DNA of 64,000 bases from Haladaptatus cibarius D43 (GCF_000710615.1 NZ_JDTH01000002.1:178082-242081); one strand, 5' to 3'; positions 25,806-35,357 are shown, counted from the stretch's first letter. Notes: generated by a model not told the origin, from the letters alone. Program-made: numbers and translations.

Positions 25806-26138
25806 TTAGTTGTCGGACGGCCGCTCGCGGATGAAAATGTGGTCGTTGGCGTGGACGAACACTTCCAGTCCGTCGAGCAAAAACACGACGTGCCCCGCGT
25901 TTCGTTCCGACCCGCGGTGTGTGTTCGCGAACAGCGAATCGAGCGCGTCCGGGTCGATGATGCTCGCCAACGGAATCGGGTCGTCGGTCGGGTCGCGGTT
26001 TCGAATGGTCGCAACCGCTTCGATAACGGTTTCGCTGAGCGAATACGTGTCCCGCGAATCGTGATACACGTGGTATCCGCGGGGTTCGCTCGCTACGACC
26101 ATTGGCTCACTCGCGTCCATCCCCCCGTCAGAGTGCAT
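25806..26138 (-). CDS. HalOD1 output-domain protein (copy 2)
   Basis: 110 residues, a paralogue of the protein at 22888-23244. The shared blocks are YHVYHDSRDTYSLSETVIEAVA, IPLASIIDPDALDSLF and GHVVFLLDGLEVFVHANDHIFI. A short acidic N terminus precedes the domain; ATG 26120 is an alternative start. It lies 122 bp upstream of the CHAT gene on the same strand. Confidence 0.82.
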   Translation of the reverse strand: MHSDGGMDASEPMVVASEPRGYHVYHDSRDTYSLSETVIEAVATIRNRDPTDDPIPLASIIDPDALDSLFANTHRGSERNAGHVVFLLDGLEVFVHANDHIFIRERPSDN

Positions 26139-26181
26139 GGTCGGAGTACTATCCTAGAGGATGGGGCGAAGAGCAATAAAA

Positions 26182-27375
26182 TTACGTTTCAGGCTGGGTT
26201 GGGTGGTAGTCCGTGTCGTACTCTCCCGGATTATTATCCATTCTGTCGGGATTGATTCGTCCACCGAGAAGCATGAAATCGACGAGTGTCAGCGCCAGCA
26301 TCGCCTCCACAACCGGCACGCCGCGAGGCGGCAGAACCGGGTCGTGTCGCCCGACGACTTGGACTTCTTTTTCCTCGCCCGCCTCCCAATCCACCGTGGT
26401 CTGGGTCTTCGGAATCGAAGTCGGCGCGTGAAGGGTCACTTCGCCGTAAATCGGCTCCCCGGTCGTGATTCCGCCTTGGAGTCCGCCGTGGCGGTTCGAA
26501 CTCGGTTTCGGAACCTGCTGCGGTTCGCCATCCTTCCCGCTCGCATCCGAGTCGCCGCGCGACTCGGATGCGAACTCCCACTCGTCGTTTCTGTCGTGTC
26601 CGGCCCACTCGCGGGCCTCCCTGCCGAGTCCGAACTCGAAGGCGGTGCTGGCCGGAACAGCCATCATCGCCTGTCCGAGTCGCGCTTCGACGGCATCGAA
26701 GCGCGGCGCACCGAGTCCGCGCGGGACGCCGCGCGCCTCGAAGTAAATCGACCCGCCGATGGAGTCGCCTTCCGTCTGATACTGGTCAATCAGTTTGCGC
26801 ATCTCCTCGGCCACTTTCGGGTCGGCACATCGAACCTCGTTTTCCTCGCTGTGTTGTTTGATGTCCTCGAACGTCACGTCGTCCGCCTGAATATCGCCGA
26901 TTTGGTTGACGTGTGCTTTCAGTTCGACGCCGTGTTCCGCGAGGATTTTCTTGGCGATTGCGCCGCCAGCGACCCAATTCACCGTTTCGCGCGCGGACGA
27001 CCGACCGCCGCCGCCCCAGTTCCGAGTTCCGAACTTCGCGGAGTAGGTGAAATCACCGTGGCTCGGTCGCGGGGCCGTGATGAACGGTTCGTACTTGCCC
27101 GACCGGGCGTCTTTGTTCTGAATGACCATTCCGATTGGGGTTCCGGTCGTGTAGCCATCCTGAACGCCGCTGTTGATGGTGACTTCGTCCGGTTCGCCCC
27201 GACTGGTCGTTATCATGGACTGGCCGGGTTTCCGTCGGTCTAAATCGCGCTGTACGTCGTCTTCTGTGAGTTCGAGTCCCGCCGGACAACCGCTGATGGT
27301 GACGCCCATCGCCTCGCCGTGGCTTTCGCCGTAGGTCGTGACCTGAAACAGGCGTCCGAACCGATTTCCGTTCAT
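26182..27375 (-). CDS. aroC: Chorismate synthase
   Basis: 397 residues. It converts EPSP to chorismate, the last step of the shikimate pathway, using reduced FMN. Signatures are FQVTTYGESHGEAMG (signature 1, about 10-24), RSSARETVNWVAGGAIA (signature 3, about 125-141) and the central GGLQGGITTGEPI. An insertion of about 25 hydrophilic residues (near 262-290) is usual for halophilic forms. It forms a local shikimate pair with aroA at 29193-30482, with two unrelated genes between. Confidence 0.95.
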   Translation of the reverse strand: MNGNRFGRLFQVTTYGESHGEAMGVTISGCPAGLELTEDDVQRDLDRRKPGQSMITTSRGEPDEVTINSGVQDGYTTGTPIGMVIQNKDARSGKYEPFITAPRPSHGDFTYSAKFGTRNWGGGGRSSARETVNWVAGGAIAKKILAEHGVELKAHVNQIGDIQADDVTFEDIKQHSEENEVRCADPKVAEEMRKLIDQYQTEGDSIGGSIYFEARGVPRGLGAPRFDAVEARLGQAMMAVPASTAFEFGLGREAREWAGHDRNDEWEFASESRGDSDASGKDGEPQQVPKPSSNRHGGLQGGITTGEPIYGEVTLHAPTSIPKTQTTVDWEAGEEKEVQVVGRHDPVLPPRGVPVVEAMLALTLVDFMLLGGRINPDRMDNNPGEYDTDYHPTQPET

Positions 27376-27478
27376 ACACCCTGTTCTGCGTGCAGGCCAT
27401 TTAGATGTTGCAGGAGGCGGTACGTTTCGCCGCGCATCGCAAAAGAAAATTTATACCCCGGCAGTGAAAGGCAATCCG

Positions 27479-27886
27479 ATGGAACGGCGTCGTTTCGCCG
27501 CCCTGCTTGGTCTTGCAGGCCTCCCGGGCTGTGTCGGAGTCCTCCCCTCCGATGGCCCGCCCGCGAACCCGGTTAGCATCCGCGTTCGCAACTACTTCAA
27601 GAGCAGACGCGCTGTCTTCGTCTCGGTTCACGGACTGGACTCCGACGAAGCCTACGAGTCGGAGTTTTCCCTTTGGCCCGGGTGGGTTGGAACCCGCAAA
27701 AACGTGCTGAAAGCAGGCGAATACGAGGTACGAGTCGAGGTTGACAACGGCATGTGGCGCGTCGCGGAGTGGGATATGTGGGGCTGTGAGACGAACACGA
27801 TTTTAGTCGATGTCGGAATGGACGGCATCGGCATCACCGCGACGTGCCAAAATCCGGACGAAGGCTATGGGACGACTGTAAAGTAG
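27479..27886 (+). CDS. Tat-type lipoprotein of unknown function
   Basis: 135 residues. It has an RRRFAALLG Tat-like motif, lipobox LPGC (Cys 18), then a compact beta-rich domain with a C-terminal Cys pair (WGCETN, TATCQN). ATG 27479 is chosen over ATG 27464. A TATA-like run (TTTATAC) lies about 28 bp upstream. The last 53 bp overlap the convergent phosphatase-like gene. No family recognised. Confidence 0.7.
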   Translation: MERRRFAALLGLAGLPGCVGVLPSDGPPANPVSIRVRNYFKSRRAVFVSVHGLDSDEAYESEFSLWPGWVGTRKNVLKAGEYEVRVEVDNGMWRVAEWDMWGCETNTILVDVGMDGIGITATCQNPDEGYGTTVK

Positions 27887-29132
27887 CAACGTTCCCCACG
27901 GCGAACGGAATCAACATCTCCTCGCGTGAGAGTCCCCCGTGCATCCCGATAAGGTCGAGTTCAGACTCGTCCCACCACATACCCTTCTCGCGGTGGACGG
28001 CCACGAGGTCGGGACACTGTTTCTCGAACCGTTTGCTCGGCGACCTGTGGCCGAACAGATTCCGCGAAGTCGCTTCCTCACGAGTAAACGTCCGCACGTC
28101 GAATGCGCTCTCGACTGCGTCTCGAACTGATTCGACCATGCCTTCCTTAAGATGTAACTGGACGTTTCGCGCACTGCCGACCGGTGGAATCGGGCCGCCG
28201 TCGCTGTTCCGCCGGAGGTTGTCCCAAATAGGGTCGAACTCGCTGATATCGACGTTGTCGGTCGTGTCGATGTGGCCGTGGTCTGCCGTGGCGACGAGGA
28301 GCGTCTCGTCGGCAATGTCGGGGTCGAGTTTTTCGACCACTTCCCGGCGCACGCTTTCGGTGACCATCGCCAACTGCGTCTGGTACGCTTCCGAGTCGGT
28401 TCCGGCGGCGTGTGAGACGGCGTCGATTGTCGGAACGTACGCGAACACGAACGTCGGTTCGTCGGTCGATTCGAGCGTGTGTCGGATCTTCATCGCCATC
28501 TCCGGGACGTTGTCGTAGGGAACCGGTGTCGCGCTCCCCAGCGTCATTTCCGAATACCCACCGTCAAAGGTGTGTGCGGGTTGCACGAGATACGTGTCGA
28601 TTCCTGCTTGTTCGGCGCGCGAGTACAACGAGTCTCCCGCAAAGAGCAGTTCCGGGTCGGCGTCATCAAACACGTTTTCGGCACGTTCGTCTGCTCGCGT
28701 GCTGAAGGGAAGCGTCTGTACCACTCCCTCGAACTCCTGATAGTATTGATACCAGCCGAGAAGTCCGTGTTCGACCGGATGGCGGCCAGTGTGATTCGTC
28801 GTCATCGCCGCGGCAGTTTCGGATGGGAAGACGGACGTCAGCGGCGTGACTCTTCCGCGCTCGGTGAATGTCGAAAGAAGCGGATGAGCATCGTAGTCGC
28901 GTTTCCACTGTTCGTAGCCAAACCCGTCCACGAGCAGGACGACGACGTTCTCCGCATCGCACGCGACACCGTCGAACACGTCGTCCGGAAGTCCGGCGTC
29001 GAACGACGAATCGAGCACCGAAAGCGCAGTTCGAGAGACGTTCGCAAAGCAGTAGTCGTCGTACGCAGGGAAGACGTAGTCGCTCTCTCGGTGTTCTGCA
29101 AGTAGTTTCCGTTCGACTGCGCTCCGAAGCAT
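27834..29132 (-). CDS. Alkaline-phosphatase-superfamily phosphodiesterase (NPP-like)
   Basis: 432 residues. The metal-site pattern of nucleotide pyrophosphatase/phosphodiesterases is visible: VVLLVDGFGYEQW (first Asp, about 63-75), VFPSETAAAMTTNHTG with the Thr nucleophile region (about 101-115), YVPTIDAVSHAAG (Asp and His) and ATADHGHIDT (Asp-His) near 288. It probably hydrolyses a phosphodiester or pyrophosphate, substrate unknown. No signal peptide, so cytoplasmic. The C-terminal coding overlaps the lipoprotein gene. Confidence 0.82.
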   Translation of the reverse strand: MLRSAVERKLLAEHRESDYVFPAYDDYCFANVSRTALSVLDSSFDAGLPDDVFDGVACDAENVVVLLVDGFGYEQWKRDYDAHPLLSTFTERGRVTPLTSVFPSETAAAMTTNHTGRHPVEHGLLGWYQYYQEFEGVVQTLPFSTRADERAENVFDDADPELLFAGDSLYSRAEQAGIDTYLVQPAHTFDGGYSEMTLGSATPVPYDNVPEMAMKIRHTLESTDEPTFVFAYVPTIDAVSHAAGTDSEAYQTQLAMVTESVRREVVEKLDPDIADETLLVATADHGHIDTTDNVDISEFDPIWDNLRRNSDGGPIPPVGSARNVQLHLKEGMVESVRDAVESAFDVRTFTREEATSRNLFGHRSPSKRFEKQCPDLVAVHREKGMWWDESELDLIGMHGGLSREEMLIPFAVGNVATLQSSHSLRPDFGTSR

Positions 29133-29192
29133 GCCGGAAAATTGTCGGAGTTCCGTAAAATCCTGTCGCTCGTCTTTCGGTTCCGACCAACG

Positions 29193-30482
29193 CTATCGTT
29201 CTATCTTTGCACCGAGGTCGTACAGCACCTCGAAGAAGTTCGGGAAGGAAACATCCACGTGTTCCGCCTCCGCAATCGTCGTGGTTCCGTCGGCGACGAG
29301 TCCCGCGACCGCGAGCGACATGACGATTCGGTGGTCACCGTGGCCCGCCACGTCCGTTCCCGACAAATCGGACTCCCCGCCACAAATCGTGAGTTCGTCT
29401 GCTTCTTCCTCGACGACTGCGCCGAGGGCGTCGAGTTCGCTCGCCATCACGGCCACGCGGTCGGTTTCCTTGTACCGGACGTGTTCGCAGTTGACGATTG
29501 TCGTCTCGCCGTCGGCAATCGCGCCGAGGACCGCGGTGGTGGGAAGCAAGTCCGGAGTATCACCGACGTCAACTTCGACGCCCGACAAGGAGGAGCGTTT
29601 CACCGTGAGCACGCCGTCGTTCCGATTCCAGTTCACGTCTGCGCCCATCCTGTCTAACACCTCGACGATGAACGTGTCGCCCTGCGCGCTGGGGTACGCA
29701 CCTTTGATTCGAAGTTCCTCACCCTCCTTCGCCGCGACTGCGCCTGCCGCCAGCAGGTAGGAGATTGACGAGAAATCGCCGGGAACGTGGTACTCGCCGT
29801 CGGTCGGTTCGTAGAACTGGCCACCCGGAACGCGGAACGTTCGACCGTCTTTTTCGGCTTCGACGCCGAAATCGGCCAGCAGTTCCAGCGTGATATCAAC
29901 GTAGGGTGCCGATTTGAGTTCGGTTTCCAGTTCGATGTCGATGCCGTCCTCCGTCAGCGCGCCCGCCATCAACAGGGCGGAGATGTACTGCGACGAAACG
30001 TCGCCCGGAATCGACACCGTGCCGCCCGAAACCGGCCCCTTCACGACGAGCGGAGCTTTGCCGTTTCCGCGACTGCTCTCGGCCCGGCCATCGAGTTGTT
30101 CGATGGCCGACAGCATCGGCCCTTGGGGACGCGAGCGAAGCGAGGAATCGCCGGTTAGAACCGTGATACCGTCCACTAGTGCGGTCGTTCCTGACACCAG
30201 TCGCATCGTTGTTCCGCTGTTCGCGCAGCCGATAACGTCCGCCGGAACTTGCGGTTCCCCGTCGAAGCCGTCGATTTCGAGGGCCTCTCCGGTGTCGGTT
30301 ACGTCGCCGCCGAAAGCCTCCACGGCCCGCATCGTGGCTTTCGTGTCGGCACTCACGAGTGGGTCGTACACCAGTGCGCCGCCGGAATAGCCTGCGGCGA
30401 GAATCGCTCTGTGGGTGTAACTCTTCGACGACGGTGCCCGCGCCGTCCCCGAGAGTGACGACTGAGAGAGTTCGACGTTCAT
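29193..30482 (-). CDS. aroA: 3-phosphoshikimate 1-carboxyvinyltransferase (EPSP synthase)
   Basis: 429 residues. It adds phosphoenolpyruvate to shikimate 3-phosphate, making EPSP for chorismate synthase. Signatures: [15 protein letters not shown] (substrate loop, about 15-29), [14 protein letters not shown] (about 83-96, glyphosate-site region), [14 protein letters not shown], and C-terminal [17 protein letters not shown] and [19 protein letters not shown] 30482 is taken because it gives the [10 protein letters not shown] start; the longer frame from 30530 has an atypical leader. Confidence 0.95.
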   Translation of the reverse strand: MNVELSQSSLSGTARAPSSKSYTHRAILAAGYSGGALVYDPLVSADTKATMRAVEAFGGDVTDTGEALEIDGFDGEPQVPADVIGCANSGTTMRLVSGTTALVDGITVLTGDSSLRSRPQGPMLSAIEQLDGRAESSRGNGKAPLVVKGPVSGGTVSIPGDVSSQYISALLMAGALTEDGIDIELETELKSAPYVDITLELLADFGVEAEKDGRTFRVPGGQFYEPTDGEYHVPGDFSSISYLLAAGAVAAKEGEELRIKGAYPSAQGDTFIVEVLDRMGADVNWNRNDGVLTVKRSSLSGVEVDVGDTPDLLPTTAVLGAIADGETTIVNCEHVRYKETDRVAVMASELDALGAVVEEEADELTICGGESDLSGTDVAGHGDHRIVMSLAVAGLVADGTTTIAEAEHVDVSFPNFFEVLYDLGAKIER

Positions 30483-30565
30483 GTGCAAGTCGTCGTCACG
30501 GAGGGCTAATAGAATACCGCCTCCCGTCAATATCGCCGCCTACCACTAGTTGTTGACAACAATGG

Positions 30566-31018
30566 TTACCGCACGATCGTCACCGGAACGGTCGCCCGTC
30601 CCGCGACGTTTTTTGCAGTACTTCCGAACAGGCCTTCGTAGCGTTCCGACGTTCCGCGGTGGCCGAGGAAGATGGCCTCGAACTCGTTCTCGTCGGCGTA
30701 CTCCGTGATTCGTTCGACCGGTTCGCCGTACAGCAGTCCGGTTTCTATTTCCAACCCTTCCTGTTCCGCGACTGCCGACGCTTCGTCCAACAGTTCCTGT
30801 CCGTGCGTTTCGGCATCTTCGATGTTCGACAGCAGGATGTCGCGTTCTGCCTCCGCAAAACTCGTCGGCGCGGTGTCGCCCGCCGTGAACTGCTGATTCG
30901 GCACGACGATGTGAATCGCCGTGATGTTTGCCCCCGTGCCCCGAGCGAGGTCGGTTGCGTATCGAAGTGCGTCCATGCTTTCCCGTGACCCATCGATTGC
31001 GACTACGTATCCCCCCAT
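30566..31018 (-). CDS. Universal stress protein (UspA family)
   Basis: 150 residues, one Usp domain. The N-terminal strand VVAIDGSRESMDALRYA and the C-terminal ATP-binding loop GHRGTSERYEGLFGSTAKNV (GxxGx9GS/T) indicate the ATP-binding subfamily. The role is stress response or persistence, cytoplasmic. ATG 31018 gives MGGYVVAIDGS; the earlier frame start at 31078 lacks support. Confidence 0.9.
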   Translation of the reverse strand: MGGYVVAIDGSRESMDALRYATDLARGTGANITAIHIVVPNQQFTAGDTAPTSFAEAERDILLSNIEDAETHGQELLDEASAVAEQEGLEIETGLLYGEPVERITEYADENEFEAIFLGHRGTSERYEGLFGSTAKNVAGRATVPVTIVR

Positions 31019-31175
31019 GGTCGCGTGATGTAAGGTTTGTAACCGAATGTGAATTTCGGCTACAATGTGAGGGTTCACTCGGGATTCGGCGGGCTGTCCA
31101 TGCGCTCGCGGACTCGTATAAAAATGCGAACAGTCTGCCGAGAACAGACTACTCTGTCAAAAGACGACTAACTGT

Positions 31176-32318
31176 TCAGTCCAACATTTGTGCGGCGATG
31201 GTGTTCCGCAGAACCTCGCTCGTTCCTTCGTAGATTTCGTTCAGTTTGGCGTCGCGGTAGTAGCGTTCCGCATCGAAATCCGTCGTGTAGCCGTAGCCGC
31301 CGTGAATCTGGATGCCTTCGTTTGCGACCTCGCGGCTGATTTCGCTGGCGAACAGTTTGGCCTGCGCAGCCTGCTTGATGTAATCTTCGCCGCGAATCTT
31401 GCGGTCTGCGGCCTGATGCATGAGCAGTTTCGCGGCGCTGACTTTCGTGTCCATGTCCGCGAGTTTGTGCTGGATGGTCTGGAAGTCGCTGATGGGTTGG
31501 TCGAACTGCTCTCGCTGTTGAGCGTACTCCAGCGCGTCGTCCCTCGCGGCGCGGGCCAGTCCGATACTGCGCGCGGCGATAGTAATGCGCCCGCCGTTCA
31601 GCGTCTTCAGCGCGTGAACGAATCCGCGACCCTCTTCGCCGAGCAAGCGGTCTTCGGGAATCCGCATGTCGTCGAATCGGAGTTCTGCGGTCGGACAGCC
31701 CTTGTCGCCGAGTTTGTGTTCCGTGCCCTCGACGAAGAATCCGTCATCTTCCTCGGGTCGGACGACGAACGAGGAGATGCCTTTGTTGCCCGCGGCCTCG
31801 TCGGTTTTGGCGAAAACCGTAACGGTTTCAGCAACCGAACCGTTCGAAATCCAGAGTTTGCCGCCGTTGATGACGTACTCGTCGCCGTCCTTTTCGGCGG
31901 TGGTGTCCATCGCGGGAACGTCGCTTCCCGCACCGGGTTCCGAGAGCGCGAAGGCACCGATGTCGGTGCCTTCGTTGAGCGGGGTGAGGTACTCCTGTTT
32001 CTGCTCTTCGTTGCCGAACTCATAGAGCATGTTACCCGCGAGACTGGTGTGGGCCGCGACGATAGTGCCGAGGCCGCCAGAACCGCGCGAGATTTCTTCG
32101 AGGCCGATTGCGTAAGAGTGGTAGTCGAGTCCGGCCCCGCCGTACTCCTCGGGGAAGGGCATTCCCATCAGGCCGAGGTCGGCCATCTCGCTCACGAGGT
32201 CTGCGGGGAACTCGTCGGTTTCGTCGATTTCTGCGGCGCGAGGCTTAATTTCCTCGTCTACGAACTCCGCGACCATGTCCCGAATCTGTTTCTGCTCTGC
32301 GGAGAGACTGAAGTCCAT
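31176..32318 (-). CDS. Acyl-CoA dehydrogenase
   Basis: 380 residues, full length. It oxidises an acyl-CoA to the 2-enoyl-CoA with FAD and passes electrons to an electron-transfer flavoprotein. Regions seen: MDFSLSAEQKQIRDMV, FALSEPGAGSDVPAM (signature 1, about 123-137), KLWISNGSVAE, RITIAARSIGLARAARDDALEYAQQREQF (signature 2 region) and the C-terminal QIHGGYGYTTDFDAERYYRDAK with the base region IYEGTSEVLR. Chain-length preference cannot be told. Confidence 0.92.
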   Translation of the reverse strand: MDFSLSAEQKQIRDMVAEFVDEEIKPRAAEIDETDEFPADLVSEMADLGLMGMPFPEEYGGAGLDYHSYAIGLEEISRGSGGLGTIVAAHTSLAGNMLYEFGNEEQKQEYLTPLNEGTDIGAFALSEPGAGSDVPAMDTTAEKDGDEYVINGGKLWISNGSVAETVTVFAKTDEAAGNKGISSFVVRPEEDDGFFVEGTEHKLGDKGCPTAELRFDDMRIPEDRLLGEEGRGFVHALKTLNGGRITIAARSIGLARAARDDALEYAQQREQFDQPISDFQTIQHKLADMDTKVSAAKLLMHQAADRKIRGEDYIKQAAQAKLFASEISREVANEGIQIHGGYGYTTDFDAERYYRDAKLNEIYEGTSEVLRNTIAAQMLD

Positions 32319-32410
32319 ACCCGAAAATGCGGCTAGTCAATCCTTTACTTTTCCCATCGCCGTCCGGTTCTCGCTCGCCGCGAACCGGACAAGCGGCTAG
32401 CGGTCGGTCG

Positions 32411-32674
32411 TTATTTGAACCGTTTCCGAATGTTGTCCGCCGTGACCACGCCCTGCACGAGGTACGACAGTTTTCGGTTTTTCGGCGCGATGGTCGCCGC
32501 ACCGATTAAAATCGCGCCTTTCATCGGTTCTCCCTTCCGGAATGCGTTTCCGGCTTGCGCGAGGAGGGAAATGACGTTCAGTTTGTCCAAGGAATTGCCT
32601 CCCGAGGGGGAGGGGGCAGTGGAGGTCAACAGTCGAATCCCGGATTTCACGACGCGAAAGAGCGTTTGAAGCAT
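32411..32674 (-). CDS. Conserved hypothetical small protein
   Basis: 87 residues from ATG 32674 (MLQTLFRVVKSGIR). It is basic for a haloarchaeal protein, with a mid-region helix (LNVISLLAQAGNAFRKGEP) and a weakly hydrophobic stretch GAILIGAATIA. I do not recognise it. The frame from 32719 is longer but starts with an unlikely Cys-rich leader. It is divergent from the gene at 32793. Confidence 0.55.
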   Translation of the reverse strand: MLQTLFRVVKSGIRLLTSTAPSPSGGNSLDKLNVISLLAQAGNAFRKGEPMKGAILIGAATIAPKNRKLSYLVQGVVTADNIRKRFK

Positions 32675-32792
32675 GGATGGATAACACCACCCACAGCATG
32701 GTAAAGATGCCGGGCGCACTCGAAAATGGTTAAAAAGGACGACGGTCGTATTTTCCGACCCGCGTTCGTAGCCGATTTTTTGTGTATCTGAA

Positions 32793-33671
32793 ATGCGATT
32801 TTTCGCATCCGAAACCGATTACCCGGACGAACACAACTATCGAATCATGTACGGCGTGGTGACTCGAAATCCGGAGGAACTCGACTGGCCCGAGTTCGAA
32901 TGGGGTTTCTACGAGATGAAAGACGTAACGGGACGCGCAACCGAACCAGTCGAGTCCGGCGTGAACATGATTTCCTGTTTCGGCGACAGCAACGCCGCCG
33001 AAAACGACCCTTCGCTGGTTCCGGTGAGCGACGAAGGCGAACTGGCGACCCGGGAGCGACCCTACTTCGATTGGGGCTACATCTGTCCGACGCGCGAATC
33101 CTACCGCGAAGGATTGTTAGAGATGATTTCCGATGCCGCAGAGGCGAACCCCGACGTTCGACTAGACGACATCGGATTCCCGCGCGCAGAGTACTGTCAC
33201 TGCGACCAGTGTGAATCCGAATTCGAAGAAAGCGACTACGACGACTGGCAAGAATGGCGAGCCAACGTCATCACGGAGTTCGTCGCGGACGCAACCGACC
33301 GAATCCCTGGCAAAACCTATCTCACACTCTATCCCGACCCCTATCCCGGCCACCTCTACGAGCGCGCCGGACTGGATTTGGACGCCCTGTCGGAATACGT
33401 AGACGAGTTCGTCGTCCCGCTGTACGACATGGCCTACTCCACGACCTACTGGTTGGAGGTCATCGCAACCGGGTTCGAAGACGCGCTCGACATCCCGTTC
33501 AGCATCGAACTCTACGCGGTTGATATCGACATCGACAACCTGATTCACGCCACGGAAGTCGCGGACGCCTACGCGAACGACGTGTTTTTCGGCTACGAAT
33601 CCAGCAACGCTCGCGGCGCGATTCGGCGGATGGACGCCGACTCGCGCGAGGGGGTCTCGCACGGAAACTGA
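32793..33671 (+). CDS. Probable TIM-barrel hydrolase-like protein
   Basis: 292 residues. It begins MRFFASETDYPDEHN and holds conserved-looking motifs DDIGFPRAEYCHCDQC (about 123-138, a possible Cys metal site), a barrel-like strand TYLTLYPDPYPG, and VDEFVVPLYDMAYSTTYW. The pattern fits a glycoside-hydrolase-like or polysaccharide-deacetylase-like barrel, but no catalytic pair is assured. A short leader without a signal peptide suggests the cytoplasm. Function unknown. Confidence 0.6.
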   Translation: MRFFASETDYPDEHNYRIMYGVVTRNPEELDWPEFEWGFYEMKDVTGRATEPVESGVNMISCFGDSNAAENDPSLVPVSDEGELATRERPYFDWGYICPTRESYREGLLEMISDAAEANPDVRLDDIGFPRAEYCHCDQCESEFEESDYDDWQEWRANVITEFVADATDRIPGKTYLTLYPDPYPGHLYERAGLDLDALSEYVDEFVVPLYDMAYSTTYWLEVIATGFEDALDIPFSIELYAVDIDIDNLIHATEVADAYANDVFFGYESSNARGAIRRMDADSREGVSHGN

Positions 33672-33686
33672 ATTCAAAATCGAATT

Positions 33687-34241
33687 TTAAAACCGCTCGT
33701 CTCGCCACGCGCACAACTGCTCGCGGTCGCGGGTGTTTTCGGGCAGTTCGGCGAACCACTGCGCGTCAGTAATCTCCCCATCGGGGTCATCGACCGTCAG
33801 GGAAGTCGTCTCGGCTTTCGCTTCGAACACCGGGAGGACGCCCCACGTCGAATAGTCGCCGCACCGAATTGCAGTTCGGGTCGCAATGCCTAACCCCTCG
33901 TATTTCGCCCCAATTCCCGCCTCCTCGTCGAGTTCTCGCTCCGCCGTCTCGCGGAAAGATTCCCCGTCACGAACGCCGCCGCCGGGGAGTACCCACATAT
34001 CCACGCCTTCGTGCCAGACGAGGAGCAGTTCGCCTGACGGTCGATAGACGGCGGTGTGCGCGCCGTAAGGTGCGCCGCTTTCTGACACTCTTTGGGCGAG
34101 CGTCCGGAACCGTCGGCGGGAAACGTCGTAGGTGCGTGAAAACTCCAAAAACTGCGTGTGGTCGTCCGTCAGTCCGTGGTAGGCCTGCTCGGCGCGCTGT
34201 TCCGCCTCGGTGGCGAGAAACCACAGGTCATCGAGCGTCAT
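33687..34241 (-). CDS. Nudix hydrolase
   Basis: 184 residues. The Nudix box is complete: GGVRDGE-x7-REL-x-EEAGI (about 87-109). The N-terminal 60 residues are a helical extension seen in haloarchaeal ADP-ribose pyrophosphatase-like members, followed by GAHTAVYRPSGELLLVWHEG. It cleaves a nucleoside diphosphate linked to another group; the substrate is unknown. Confidence 0.88.
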   Translation of the reverse strand: MTLDDLWFLATEAEQRAEQAYHGLTDDHTQFLEFSRTYDVSRRRFRTLAQRVSESGAPYGAHTAVYRPSGELLLVWHEGVDMWVLPGGGVRDGESFRETAERELDEEAGIGAKYEGLGIATRTAIRCGDYSTWGVLPVFEAKAETTSLTVDDPDGEITDAQWFAELPENTRDREQLCAWRDERF

Positions 34242-34415
34242 CGTTGGTCGCGTGGGGCCGTGACCGTGGTGGTGTGGAGCGCGACCGACGAGACGAGCGA
34301 GGAGATGGAGCGAGTGTAATCATGTGCCACGGTATTCCGGCAGGCAGAATAAGCCTTCGGTCACCGACACTCCGGAATCGGTCGCTTTTTACCATCGGGC
34401 GGGCTATTCGGCGGT

Positions 34416-34604
34416 ATGAGCTTCGAGGAAGACGACCACGTCATCCTGCACGACCAGCACAGCGACTACGACGGCGAAGAGGGCAAAATAACGCAGGTCA
34501 TGGAGAGCATGTTCGGCGACGCCACGTACACGATTAGCTTCGAAGACGGACAGGAAACGGGCATCCCCGAGGACTCGCTCGAAGCCGTCGAAGACGAAGC
34601 GTAA
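34416..34604 (+). CDS. Small acidic protein with KOW-like beta pattern
   Basis: 62 residues, very acidic. The sequence has a KOW/SH3-like pattern (DDHVILHDQHSDYDGEEGKITQV, then FGDATYTISFEDGQE) similar to DUF1918-like small proteins. It lies 29 bp before the RNA-binding protein gene on the same strand and may be cotranscribed with it. No function is assured. Confidence 0.65.
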   Translation: MSFEEDDHVILHDQHSDYDGEEGKITQVMESMFGDATYTISFEDGQETGIPEDSLEAVEDEA

Positions 34605-34633
34605 CTTTTCTTTCTTCCACTCGTACATCCATT

Positions 34634-35053
34634 ATGGCCAGCGTTCCCTTCCACTACATCGACCTGCGGACGTTCTGCTACGCAACTGAGGACGACCAGC
34701 GCGTCGAAACCGCCCTCGAAACGTACCTCCCCGAAGAGGTCGAAATCGACCGAATGAAAAGCGAAGGACACCACGGCGACCGAATCATCGTCCTCTCCGC
34801 GCGCGTAGAGAACGCCGACGAGATGCGCCACGTCCTCGGCAAACTCCGCGAACTCGCCGACATCGACCAAATCCGGGACGAACTAAACCAGCGCGTGGAC
34901 GACAACTGTTCGTTCTTTGTCTCGCTCGACAAGCAGTCAGCGTACCGCGACACGGTCGAACTCGGCGAGGGAATTACCCTCCGCGCGAAAGTCGAGGCCT
35001 ATCCCGCGAAGAAAGACGCCGCGGTCGAAAACGCCCGCGACGCACTCGCCTGA
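34634..35053 (+). CDS. RNA-binding protein of the predicted exosome-associated family (COG1325-like)
   Basis: 139 residues with an N-terminal VPFHYIDLRTFCYATED, a central ADEMRHVLGKLRELADIDQIRDEL and a C-terminal LDKQSAYRDTVELGEGITLRAKVEAYP, the usual pattern of the archaeal COG1325 family, predicted to act with the exosome or ribosome. The link is a family inference. Length is typical. Confidence 0.75.
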   Translation: MASVPFHYIDLRTFCYATEDDQRVETALETYLPEEVEIDRMKSEGHHGDRIIVLSARVENADEMRHVLGKLRELADIDQIRDELNQRVDDNCSFFVSLDKQSAYRDTVELGEGITLRAKVEAYPAKKDAAVENARDALA

Positions 35054-35201
35054 CGACGACTCTCTCCGATTTTCGTTGATTTCCACGTCGTTCCGAACTG
35101 GTTACTGCAATTCACTTCTGAACGTTTCCACCGACACAAAGTATATCAAGGTACATCGTGTGTTGGCGAGTGTTACCACGTATCGAACGTGAGTGAGTAT
35201 C

Positions 35202-35357
35202 ATGCAAGAGTGCCCATACTGTAGTTCTGAACTACTCGGCGGCAGTAATTCGAAGACGACTCGCAACGGGAACCCAACTGGACACAAAAGTACCGGCACA
35301 GAAATGGTGTCGTGCCCTGATTGTGGCGGCGTTATCGACGGATTCAGCGACCACTGA
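35202..35357 (+). CDS. Small double-CxxC zinc-ribbon protein
   Basis: 51 residues with two CPxC pairs: ECPYCSSELLGG and SCPDCGGVIDG (Cys at about 4, 7, 38 and 41), which should bind one zinc. A TATA-like sequence (AAGTATATC) lies about 60 bp upstream. Too small for a general gene finder threshold but the motif and ATG are clear. Function unknown. Confidence 0.65.
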   Translation: MQECPYCSSELLGGSNSKTTRNGNPTGHKSTGTEMVSCPDCGGVIDGFSDH

